DNA of 64,000 nt from Flavobacterium gelidicaeli (lineage in GTDB: Bacteria; Bacteroidota; Bacteroidia; Flavobacteriales; Flavobacteriaceae): the NCBI RefSeq assembly GCF_013294005.1, contig NZ_JABSNK010000002.1, positions 417,463 through 481,462 of the forward strand, read 5' to 3'. A program made the translations under genes and the position numbers. Of this stretch, positions 6,774-14,359 are shown in pieces; position 1 is the stretch's first letter; the number at the start of each line of letters is the position of its first letter. Below the pieces are notes generated by a model. The model ran no database searches, was not told the DNA's origin, and saw only the letters and a program-made list of their open reading frames with translations.

Positions 6774-8873
6774 TTATTTTAAAATTTGGTAGGCAATAAG
6801 CGCTACGATATAAGCAAAGCCGCTCATGAAAATTAGTTGCCCTACAGGCCATTTCCAAGAGTTGGTTTCTTTTTTTGTTATAGCCAGTGTACTGGCGCAT
6901 TGTAATGCAAAAGCATAAAATAATAATAAGGATATTCCTGAGGCAAAATTAAATACTTTCTCTCCAGTTACAGGATTGATTTCAGCAGCCATTTTATTTT
7001 TTATAGTGTCGTCGTTATCACTACCACCTACACTGTAGATTGTGGCTAGTGTTCCTACAAATACTTCTCTAGCAGCAAAAGAACTAATAATGGCAATTCC
7101 TATTTTCCAATCGTATCCTAAGGGTGAAATAACAGGCTCAATGGATTTACCCATGATTCCTATATAGGAGTTTTCTAATTTATAAGAAGCGATTTTGTTT
7201 TCTAATTCTACTGGAGTTAAAGCAACGTTTTCTATTTTTGATTGGATAATTTCTTCGGCATTATTAAATTTCTTTCCAGGTCCATAAGATGCAAGAAACC
7301 ATAGCACAATAGAGATTGCTAAAATGATCTTACCAGCACCGTAAACAAAGGCTTTTGTTTTTTCGATTACATTAATGGCTACGTTTTTAAACATAGGCAG
7401 TTTGTAATTGGGCATCTCCACCACAAAAAATGTTTTGCCTTTTATTTTCATCACTTTATTCAACGCATAAGCTGATAATATAGCCATACCAAAACCTAAT
7501 AAATATAACAACATTAAGGTTAGACCTTGCAAGTTAAAAATGCCTAAAACGTGCGTGTCTGGAATTACAAGTGCAATAATAATGGCATAAACTGGTAATC
7601 TAGCTGAACAGGTTGTAAATGGTGTTACCAGAATAGTGATTAAGCGTTCTTTCCAGTTTTCGATATTTCGAGTTGCCATAATAGCGGGAATGGCGCAAGC
7701 GGTTCCTGAGATTAATGGTACCACGCTTTTTCCTGATAATCCAAAATTACGCATGATTTTATCCATCAAGAAAACAACTCTACTCATATACCCACTTTCT
7801 TCTAATATGGATATAAAAAGAAATAAGAAAGCAATTTGAGGAATGAAAATTAAGATTCCACCAATACCAGGAATAATTCCTTGAGATATTAAATTGGTCA
7901 ACACCCCAGGAGGCAACGATACACTTGCTAAAGCACTTAAAGAGGCAAAAGTAGAGTCAATAAACTCCATTGGAACTTTAGACCATTCAAATATAGATTG
8001 AAAAATAACAAACAAAATCGCAAAGAAAATTGCGTAACCCCAAATTTTATGTGTTAGCACTCGATCTAGTTTTGATCTAAAATCTTTTGCAACAGAAGCA
8101 TCAACATTTAATCCTACTTTTAAGGTGTCGTTAATAAACTGATACCTTTTGATGGTTTCTTTTTGCTGTAAGCGTTTCAAGTCTGAATGTGACTTGGTAA
8201 ACGAACTGTTAATTTCTTTTCGCTCTAGGTTCAAGAAGTTAACATCTTGAGTGATCACAAGCCATAATTTGTACAAAAGTTGTCCTGGGAATGCTTTGCG
8301 CAAGCTATCAAAATATTCTGGATCAATTATAGATGCATTCAAGCAGGGTTCGCTTGAAATGGTTTTGTAAGTAATTATTAATTTTTTTAATTCGTCTATT
8401 CCAAAGCCTTTTCGAGAACTAACTAAAGCAATTTTGGTCTTTAAATGTTCTTCTAAATACGGAATATCAAGAGTAATTCCTTTGTGTTCCATTCTGTCAG
8501 CCATATTAATGACTAAAATAGTAGGGATTTCAAGGTCTTTTATTTGGGTAAAAAGTAATAAATTACGTTTTAGATTTTCAACATCGGTAACTACAAGAGC
8601 AACATCAGGATATAATTTATCATTTTTATTTAAAAGTAATTCTATTACTACGTTTTCATCAATAGAACTCGCATTCAAACTATAGGTTCCGGGTAAGTCT
8701 AGGATGTTTGCTTTAACATTATTAGGTAATTTACAAAACCCAATTTTTTTCTCCACAGTAATTCCAGGATAGTTTCCCACTTGTTGGTTTAATCCAGTCA
8801 ATTGATTAAAAACTGACGTTTTACCTACATTAGGATTCCCAATTAAAGCAACATTTATATTTTGATTAATCAT
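6774..8873 (-). CDS. feoB: ferrous iron transporter FeoB
   Basis: This 699-residue inner-membrane protein moves Fe2+ into the cell. The N-terminal G domain shows the P-loop GNPNVGKTS (12-20), switch and G3 motif DLPGTYS (59-65) and the G4 motif NMAD (123-126). The membrane part has two Gate-type repeats with conserved cysteine segments (SGTACAIPA and TTCSARLPVY) and many hydrophobic helices. Length is in the usual range. It starts 1 base after the feoA stop, and the 41-residue Cys-rich gene follows. The family call is secure. Confidence 0.96.
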   Translation of the reverse strand: MINQNINVALIGNPNVGKTSVFNQLTGLNQQVGNYPGITVEKKIGFCKLPNNVKANILDLPGTYSLNASSIDENVVIELLLNKNDKLYPDVALVVTDVENLKRNLLLFTQIKDLEIPTILVINMADRMEHKGITLDIPYLEEHLKTKIALVSSRKGFGIDELKKLIITYKTISSEPCLNASIIDPEYFDSLRKAFPGQLLYKLWLVITQDVNFLNLERKEINSSFTKSHSDLKRLQQKETIKRYQFINDTLKVGLNVDASVAKDFRSKLDRVLTHKIWGYAIFFAILFVIFQSIFEWSKVPMEFIDSTFASLSALASVSLPPGVLTNLISQGIIPGIGGILIFIPQIAFLFLFISILEESGYMSRVVFLMDKIMRNFGLSGKSVVPLISGTACAIPAIMATRNIENWKERLITILVTPFTTCSARLPVYAIIIALVIPDTHVLGIFNLQGLTLMLLYLLGFGMAILSAYALNKVMKIKGKTFFVVEMPNYKLPMFKNVAINVIEKTKAFVYGAGKIILAISIVLWFLASYGPGKKFNNAEEIIQSKIENVALTPVELENKIASYKLENSYIGIMGKSIEPVISPLGYDWKIGIAIISSFAAREVFVGTLATIYSVGGSDNDDTIKNKMAAEINPVTGEKVFNFASGISLLLFYAFALQCASTLAITKKETNSWKWPVGQLIFMSGFAYIVALIAYQILK

Positions 8874-8874
8874 T

Positions 8875-9114
8875 TTAAAGTTGGATTTTGATTAATTCAA
8901 CTTCTATTTCGGCTGCCGTTTCTACACGAATGGCTAAATGAGAGCCATTAATATCCAAATACAAAGGATCACCAAAGGGTGCTATTTGTAACAACTCCAC
9001 AGTATTGCCAGGCAAACAACCCATTTCAAGTAGTTTCAATGGAATAACATCTATATCAAAATCTTTGATAATGGCTTTCTCTCCTTTTTTTAGTGAATTT
9101 ATCGTGGTACGCAA
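8875..9114 (-). CDS. feoA: ferrous iron transport accessory protein FeoA
   Basis: This 79-residue SH3-like protein has the FeoA pattern: a KKGEKAIIKDF strand near the N-terminus, then LLEMGCLPGNTVELL and IAPFGDPLYLDINGSHLAIR. FeoA binds the cytoplasmic side of FeoB and is needed for its activity. It is first in the feoA-feoB-small protein operon. The start is well placed behind a good -7 element at 9148-9141. Confidence 0.95.
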   Translation of the reverse strand: MRTTINSLKKGEKAIIKDFDIDVIPLKLLEMGCLPGNTVELLQIAPFGDPLYLDINGSHLAIRVETAAEIEVELIKIQL

Positions 9115-9140
9115 GTCTTATTTAGATTGAATTAAGATTG

Positions 9141-9184
9141 CAAAAATACGGATTATAAAAGAAAAACGAATGATATTTATCATT
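9141..9184 (-). promoter_or_regulatory. feoA promoter with upstream palindrome
   Basis: TATTTTTG (9148-9141 on the minus strand) fits TAnnTTTG. A convincing -33 element is not obvious. Directly upstream is a 7-2-7 palindrome, AATGATA-TT-TATCATT (9169-9184), which resembles a shortened Fur box. A DtxR-like box is at best weakly present at 9120-9135. No Fur gene is in the window, so the regulator is unknown. Confidence 0.45.
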
Positions 9185-9325
9185 TTTATGGCTGTTTCAG
9201 GGAAATTGGCTGAAGATTAACAAAGCTCTTGGTTTGAGCTGCAATAGTAGTAGCAAGATTAGTGATTCGTTACCGGAATGTAGGTACGCAGTCATTAATT
9301 TTTGGGATAGTTAGTGTAGCACTGT

Positions 9326-9421
9326 TCAACTACAGCTACTGAAAACAGCAGTAATATTTATGGTTGCAAAACTCGCAAAATAGGCTCCTGTTTTTTCTCC
9401 AAATTTATACTTTGTATTCAT
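9326..9421 (-). pseudogene. possible N-terminal remnant of a REP-associated (Y1) transposase
   Basis: A 31-codon open frame begins MNTKYKFGEKTGAYFASFA. This resembles, from memory, the first strand of flavobacterial REP-associated tyrosine transposases (YKF...YFVSFA). It then stops at TGA. No HUH motif or catalytic tyrosine follows, so if real it is a dead fragment. It could be a chance frame. The GC-richer hairpin GCGCAAA-N10-TTTGCGC at 9474-9497 lies just upstream of its start, where such transposases keep their hairpins. Confidence 0.4.
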
Positions 9422-9614
9422 TTAATTAATATTGTGTTTTCCCCCGCTCTCCGAAGTATTCATTGCTACCGCTGCGCAAATGTCTCCGACTTTGCGCCCA
9501 GTCCGATTAGCCTTTACAACATCTTAATAACTATTGTATTTTGTAAATGACCAATTTTTCAAAAACATCCACTTTCGGATTATCCCTTTTTTCTATCTTA
9601 ACTAACCCTGATCG

Positions 9615-9690
9615 AGCAAATTTGCAATCCATACCTACAAAGTATATCAGTAATTTAAAATAAATTTAAGGCAATAATACATACATTGCT
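9615..9690. repeat. 76-bp direct repeat, copy A
   Basis: This copy matches 10514-10589 in the same orientation with only three mismatches. It runs from AGCAAATTTGCAATCC to ATACATACATTGCT. Its ends are short inverted repeats (AGCAA and TTGCT). It lies 3' of the leftward orphan gene at 9765-10328. Confidence 0.85.
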
Positions 9691-9764
9691 CACTGTTAGG
9701 AATATGATGTTTTACAAATTAAAACTATTACAATTATAAATATCTTTTTTTCTAAATTTCACTT

Positions 9765-10328
9765 CTAGATTTTATGAATATATACTTTTATTAAATCACA
9801 ATCAATTTTACTTAATTTACTTAAAGTTAACTTATAATGTGAATCTAAAGAATTTTTTGGCTTTATTTCAAGCGTTAATTCTTCATTTACGTAATTACTT
9901 AGTGAATGGATATAAAACATTCCCAACTCAGCCTTATTTTTTTCCTTAATATAAAAAGGGCCTTCATATATTCTTAGAACATTACTAAAATACATATAAA
10001 TAATTCCCTCATCAAAGAAAAAACGAACGAATGATATTTGATTATTTCTATCTATAAAACCACTAGTTTTATAAAAACTAACTCTAATGTTTTTTGTATT
10101 AGGTAATAATTTTACATCATTGACCTCTTTAGGGTTTGGCAATTTTATAGCTGCCCAATATCCTAAAAACGGTAAGGAAAAAAGAAGGGTTGTTTTTACA
10201 ATATCAATTAATTCTCTATTATTTTTAATTCCCCACGAATCCAGTGAACCTAAAATAAAAACTAAAATAAATACTACTAAAATACAACATAAAGCTAATC
10301 TATTAGCTTGTTTGGATAACTTTATCAT
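9765..10328 (-). CDS. orphan membrane protein of unknown function
   Basis: I do not recognise this 187-residue protein. It has two hydrophobic helices (about residues 12-28 and 45-62) and a soluble C-terminal part that looks like mixed strands and is rich in Lys, Asn and Ile. There is no signal peptide cleavage motif. It stands alone, with copies of a 76-bp direct repeat on both sides (9615-9690 and 10514-10589), and is more AT-rich than its neighbours by eye. That pattern suggests an acquired or mobile cassette. It could also be a simple local duplication of intergenic DNA. Confidence 0.6.
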   Translation of the reverse strand: MIKLSKQANRLALCCILVVFILVFILGSLDSWGIKNNRELIDIVKTTLLFSLPFLGYWAAIKLPNPKEVNDVKLLPNTKNIRVSFYKTSGFIDRNNQISFVRFFFDEGIIYMYFSNVLRIYEGPFYIKEKNKAELGMFYIHSLSNYVNEELTLEIKPKNSLDSHYKLTLSKLSKIDCDLIKVYIHKI

Positions 10329-10513
10329 TTATAGAATATTTTAATTATTTTTCAGCAATTTTTACTATTGGTATTTCAGCAATAACTGCCAACTTCTCCC
10401 CGCTCGTGCCTACAATCTAATTTATTTCAATTTCCAAAATTGTTTAGTCCTGATTACCATAATTTCTAACACTACTATATTTCCACTCTATAGGGTCTGC
10501 TAGAAAACTCGTT

Positions 10514-10589
10514 AGCAAATTTACAATCCATACCTACAAAGTATATCAGTAATTTAAAATAAATTTAAGGGACTAATACATACATTGCT
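10514..10589. repeat. 76-bp direct repeat, copy B
   Basis: This is the second copy of the 76-bp repeat (see 9615-9690). It lies just 3' of the leftward gene ending at 10601, so each repeat follows the end of a leftward gene. The remainder of the 10329-10600 gap shows no gene. Confidence 0.85.
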
Positions 10590-10600
10590 AGCTGTCAACT

Positions 10601-11188
10601 TTATTTTCTCAAAGTAAATGTATAATCATACAGTACATGCTTCGTACTGCCTTGTTGCAACACACCATTGAGATAATCATAAGTTGTTTTCTCGTTATTG
10701 CTGGAATCGATAAAGAGGTAATTGTTTTGATCTATAGTTGTAATAGGACTAAAAACGGCTTCGAGCACGTCAAAATAAGGTTTGTTTACAACTGGTTTTT
10801 CAAAATACAACAAACAAGTCACATATTTGATAGGTTTATGGATAGTAGATTTTGTTCCTTTTCGGGTAATAGTGTATACGCAATTATTCTCAGTAATGGT
10901 GCTGTTGTCGTAGGGTTTGTTGTTTTTTTGTGAAATGTAAGTGCTAGATTGTAAAACGTTGTTCATGAATACTCCAACAAATGAAGTTGTAATGGTCGTT
11001 TTTCCAAAGAGAGAAATCACAGATTTGCTATTGAGTTTGTAGGTTGTTTTGTCTCCTTCTATTAATTTTGAAACAGTTAATTTACCAACAGTATTCCCAT
11101 TAACCGAAATATCATAAATGTGTTCCTGGTTTTGCGCATTGGTAAACAAACTAAATAACGAAAGTAATAGCGTGTAAAAATACTTCAT
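10601..11188 (-). CDS. secreted DUF6134-like protein
   Basis: The start is taken at the ATG at 11188 (MKYFYTLLLSLFSLFTNAQ), which gives a clean signal peptide. An in-frame ATG seven codons upstream would add MFKSYYF and spoil it. The mature part is about 175 residues of beta-strand character, opening with HIYDISVNGNTVGKLTVSK. I believe this matches the DUF6134 family of secreted Bacteroidota proteins, but that is from memory. No catalytic motif is seen. It is monocistronic, downstream of the SCO gene on the same strand with a 105-base gap. Confidence 0.65.
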   Translation of the reverse strand: MKYFYTLLLSLFSLFTNAQNQEHIYDISVNGNTVGKLTVSKLIEGDKTTYKLNSKSVISLFGKTTITTSFVGVFMNNVLQSSTYISQKNNKPYDNSTITENNCVYTITRKGTKSTIHKPIKYVTCLLYFEKPVVNKPYFDVLEAVFSPITTIDQNNYLFIDSSNNEKTTYDYLNGVLQQGSTKHVLYDYTFTLRK

Positions 11189-11314
11189 GAAATAGTAACT
11201 TTTAAACATGAACTAGTAGATAGTAAGGTAATGTTAACGAGGATCTTCATTTCGTTCCTCCAATGAATTTCACCATATCTTGCTATAATCAATAATTGTA
11301 TATTGTAAAGTGTT

Positions 11315-11980
11315 TTACTCTTTCGATAAAAAAGCAATATCTTCAATTAACTTTTTAATATCTTCTTTTTTGGTTCCGTCATAAAAACCGCGAACTCTTC
11401 TTTTTGCATCTACAAGAACAAAGTTTTCGGTGTGCACCATATCGTATAATTCACTTGGTTTTCCTAGTTTTACGGCTAGGTAGGATTTTCTTGCCATGGT
11501 ATAAATTTCCTTTTTATCGCCTGTAACTAGATTCCACTTTTTATCATCTACACCGTATTTTTCGGCATACGCTTTTAAAACAGGAACACTATCGACCTCA
11601 GGAAATACAGTGTGAGAAAGCAACATTACCTTGGGGTTATTGATAATAGCTTTTTGAACTTCAAATAAATTTGCGGTCATTTTTGGACAAATAGAACCAC
11701 AGGTGGTAAAGAAAAAATCGGCTACATATATTTTACCCTCATAATCTTTTTGAGTAATGGTTTTTCCGTTTTGATTGGTAAACGAAAAATCAGCAACGGT
11801 ATGATACTTGCTAATGTACTGTACGGTGCTGTCTACTAATTCAGGGTTCACATCAGCTGGATTGAATATAGGTAAACTTTTACTAGGCTTTAATGCGTTG
11901 TAAAACAAATACAAAGTTATGGTTGAGAAGACTATGAAAACACCAAAGAAGATTCGGTATTTTTTAAAAATAGATTTCAT
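11315..11980 (-). CDS. SCO1/SenC family copper-binding thioredoxin-fold protein
   Basis: This 221-residue protein is anchored by an N-terminal helix (about 9-29) and faces the periplasm. The SCO copper site is complete: C94-GSI-C98-P in the thioredoxin fold, and H183 in MVHTENFVLVDA. SCO proteins deliver copper to the CuA centre of cytochrome oxidase or act as thiol reductases. No oxidase subunit is nearby, so its partner is elsewhere. A good -7 element, TATTTTTG (12005-11998, minus strand), precedes the start at 11980. Confidence 0.9.
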   Translation of the reverse strand: MKSIFKKYRIFFGVFIVFSTITLYLFYNALKPSKSLPIFNPADVNPELVDSTVQYISKYHTVADFSFTNQNGKTITQKDYEGKIYVADFFFTTCGSICPKMTANLFEVQKAIINNPKVMLLSHTVFPEVDSVPVLKAYAEKYGVDDKKWNLVTGDKKEIYTMARKSYLAVKLGKPSELYDMVHTENFVLVDAKRRVRGFYDGTKKEDIKKLIEDIAFLSKE

Positions 11981-12120
11981 AAAAAAAATAATTTAAGCAA
12001 AAATACAAAAAACAAACCTTTTTTTACTTGCTTTTAACATGGAGAATTTCGTTTGTAAATTTAACATTTATTAAAAGTTTTATCAATAGCTTTGTGATAC
12101 TAATCAAACAAACATAATAG

Positions 12121-14184
12121 ATGAAAAATTACTTCAATAAGCCTTTGCTTTTTGTGATTCCCGCAATTATTGGGTTTTCGGAAATGCAAGCGCAAACTAA
12201 AGAAGCGATTAAGGAACCTGGGATTAACACCACGTTCTTTGATACTAAAGTTAAGCCTGCCGATAATTTCTTTAGATACGTTAACGGAACTTGGCTTGAT
12301 AAAACTGAAATTCCAAGTGATAGAACTTCATGGGGGAGTTTTAACGAATTGCTTAAAAAGACTGATGCAGACGCATTAGCAATTTTAAAAGAGGCATCTA
12401 AAAACCCACAATACAAGTCAAATACTGATCAAGGAAAAGCGATCAATTTGTACAGCACTATTTTAGATACTGTAGCGAGAAACAAACAAGGGATTACACC
12501 TTTGAAACCGTATTTAGCTAAAATTGATAAAGTAAAAAACATTCAAGATTTACAAAAATTGTTAATCGAAATGGAACCTATTGGTGGAATAGGATTTTTT
12601 GGTGTTGGTGTTGGAGCCGATGATAAAGATAGTTCTAAAAACTCTTTAAATCTTGGCGTAAGCGGATTAGGTTTGCCTGACAAAGATTACTACACATCAG
12701 AAGAAAAAGACACTAAAGAAAAAAGAGAGAAATACGAATTGCATATTGCAAGAATGTTACAGTTTACAGGAGAAACTCCTGCTGAAGCTAAAGCAAATGC
12801 AACTAAGGTTTTAGCTTTAGAAAAAGAATTGTCTAGTCCACGTCTTGATAGAGTAGAGCGAAGAGATGGTAGATTGCAATACAACCCAATGACTATTGCT
12901 GATTTGCAAAAGATAACACCAGCTATAAACTGGAAAAATTATTTTGACGGAATTGGTTTTACAAAATTAGATAGTGTAATTGTTTCTGAACCTAAATACA
13001 TGAAAGCGTTACAAACTATTCTTGCTGAGAATAATGTTTCGGCTTGGAAAGAATACATGAAATGGGATTTGATCAACAGTGCTTCGGGATTGTTGTCAAC
13101 GGATATTGAGTCGGCTAATTTTGATTTCTACGGAAAAACTTTAACTGGAGCAATCAAGCAAAGACCACGTGAAGACAGAGCATTGCAAACAGTAAACGGA
13201 ACTATAGGTGAAGCTTTAGGTAAATTATATGTTGAAAAAATGTTTCCTGCTGAAGCAAAAGAAAAAGCAGAGAAAATGATTAAAAACATTATTACTGCTT
13301 ACCAAAATAGAATTAGTAACCTTCCTTGGATGTCTGCTGAAACTAAAACGAAGGCAATCGAGAAATTGAATAAAATCACGATTAAAATAGGGTATCCTGA
13401 CAAATGGAAAGATTATTCTAAATTAGAAATTAAAAGTATTGCTGACGGTGGAAACTACCTTGGGAATATTAAAAATCTAACAAAATGGAATTTCCAAAAA
13501 GGAATTGATAAGTTAAACGAACCAGTTGATAAGACTGAATGGTACATGTCTCCACAAACGGTAAATGCTTATTACAACCCATCTTATAACGAAATTGTTT
13601 TTCCAGCAGCAATATTACAACCGCCTTTTTACAATTACCAAGCTGATGAAGCTGTTAATTATGGTGGTATAGGAGCCGTAATTGGTCATGAAATCTCTCA
13701 TGGTTTTGATGATTCGGGAGCGCGTTACAATGCTGATGGTAATCTTGTAGACTGGTGGACAGCAGAAGATTTGACACGTTTTACAGCCTTAGGAACTGCT
13801 CTTGCTGATCAATACAGTGCTTTAGAACCTTTACCTGGCGTACACGTTGACGGGAAATTTACTTTAGGGGAGAACATTGGAGATTTAGGTGGTGTAAATG
13901 CCGCTTATGATGGTTTGCAATTGTATCTAAAAGAAAATAAAAACCCAGGACTTATTGACGGATTCACTCCTGAACAACGTTTCTTTATCTCATGGGCAAC
14001 AGTTTGGCGTACTAAAATGCGTGATGAAGCAATAAAAAATCAAGTAAAAACAGACCCACATTCTCCTGGAATGTATAGAGCGTATGTTCCTGTACAAAAT
14101 GTAGATGCTTTTTACCAAGCATTCGATATTAAAAAAGGTGACGGTATGTTTATCGAGCCAGAAAAAAGAGTTAAAATCTGGTAA
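12121..14184 (+). CDS. M13 family zinc metallopeptidase, first of a tandem pair
   Basis: This 687-residue secreted endopeptidase is of the neprilysin/PepO type. A signal peptide covers about residues 1-24 (ending MQAQ). The helical M13 N-terminal domain fills residues 40-430. The catalytic domain carries HEISH at 523-527 and the third zinc ligand E584 in ENIGD (D588). VNAYYNPSYNEI fits the conserved substrate-strand motif. A leftover AQ-type signal end and no lipobox suggest a periplasmic or secreted enzyme. It is followed by its own terminator and then by a full-length paralogue of identical length. It probably degrades oligopeptides. Confidence 0.93.
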   Translation: MKNYFNKPLLFVIPAIIGFSEMQAQTKEAIKEPGINTTFFDTKVKPADNFFRYVNGTWLDKTEIPSDRTSWGSFNELLKKTDADALAILKEASKNPQYKSNTDQGKAINLYSTILDTVARNKQGITPLKPYLAKIDKVKNIQDLQKLLIEMEPIGGIGFFGVGVGADDKDSSKNSLNLGVSGLGLPDKDYYTSEEKDTKEKREKYELHIARMLQFTGETPAEAKANATKVLALEKELSSPRLDRVERRDGRLQYNPMTIADLQKITPAINWKNYFDGIGFTKLDSVIVSEPKYMKALQTILAENNVSAWKEYMKWDLINSASGLLSTDIESANFDFYGKTLTGAIKQRPREDRALQTVNGTIGEALGKLYVEKMFPAEAKEKAEKMIKNIITAYQNRISNLPWMSAETKTKAIEKLNKITIKIGYPDKWKDYSKLEIKSIADGGNYLGNIKNLTKWNFQKGIDKLNEPVDKTEWYMSPQTVNAYYNPSYNEIVFPAAILQPPFYNYQADEAVNYGGIGAVIGHEISHGFDDSGARYNADGNLVDWWTAEDLTRFTALGTALADQYSALEPLPGVHVDGKFTLGENIGDLGGVNAAYDGLQLYLKENKNPGLIDGFTPEQRFFISWATVWRTKMRDEAIKNQVKTDPHSPGMYRAYVPVQNVDAFYQAFDIKKGDGMFIEPEKRVKIW

Positions 14185-14199
14185 TATTTTTATCAAATT

Positions 14200-14231
14200 A
14201 AATCCCAAGTCTAACAGCTTGGGATTTTTTT
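14200..14231 (+). terminator. rho-independent terminator
   Basis: AAATCCCAAG (14200-14209) pairs with CTTGGGATTT (14218-14227) and runs into T residues, 16 bases after the first M13 gene. Confidence 0.88.
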
Positions 14232-14359
14232 ATATGTTAATTTTTTGTAACATAATGAGGCAACTGGAGACTAATTAATTTCGGATTTATCACCACTGAT
14301 AATGTGATAAGAGTAGTTAGTTTGCTTTTCTACTCGAATACTAATTTAAACGAAACAAA

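Larger units (their letters stand above)
9115..9764. other. 650-base gene-poor region
   Basis: No intact gene is seen. The region holds the feoA promoter, a possible transposase remnant (9326-9421), a GCGCAAA/TTTGCGC hairpin (9474-9497) and copy A of a 76-bp direct repeat (9615-9690). Confidence 0.7.

Noticed and set aside
9615..10589. 76-bp repeats as integron attC sites
   Set aside because: They have short inverted ends, but the expected GTTRRRY and RYYYAAC core sites could not be placed and no integron integrase is seen.
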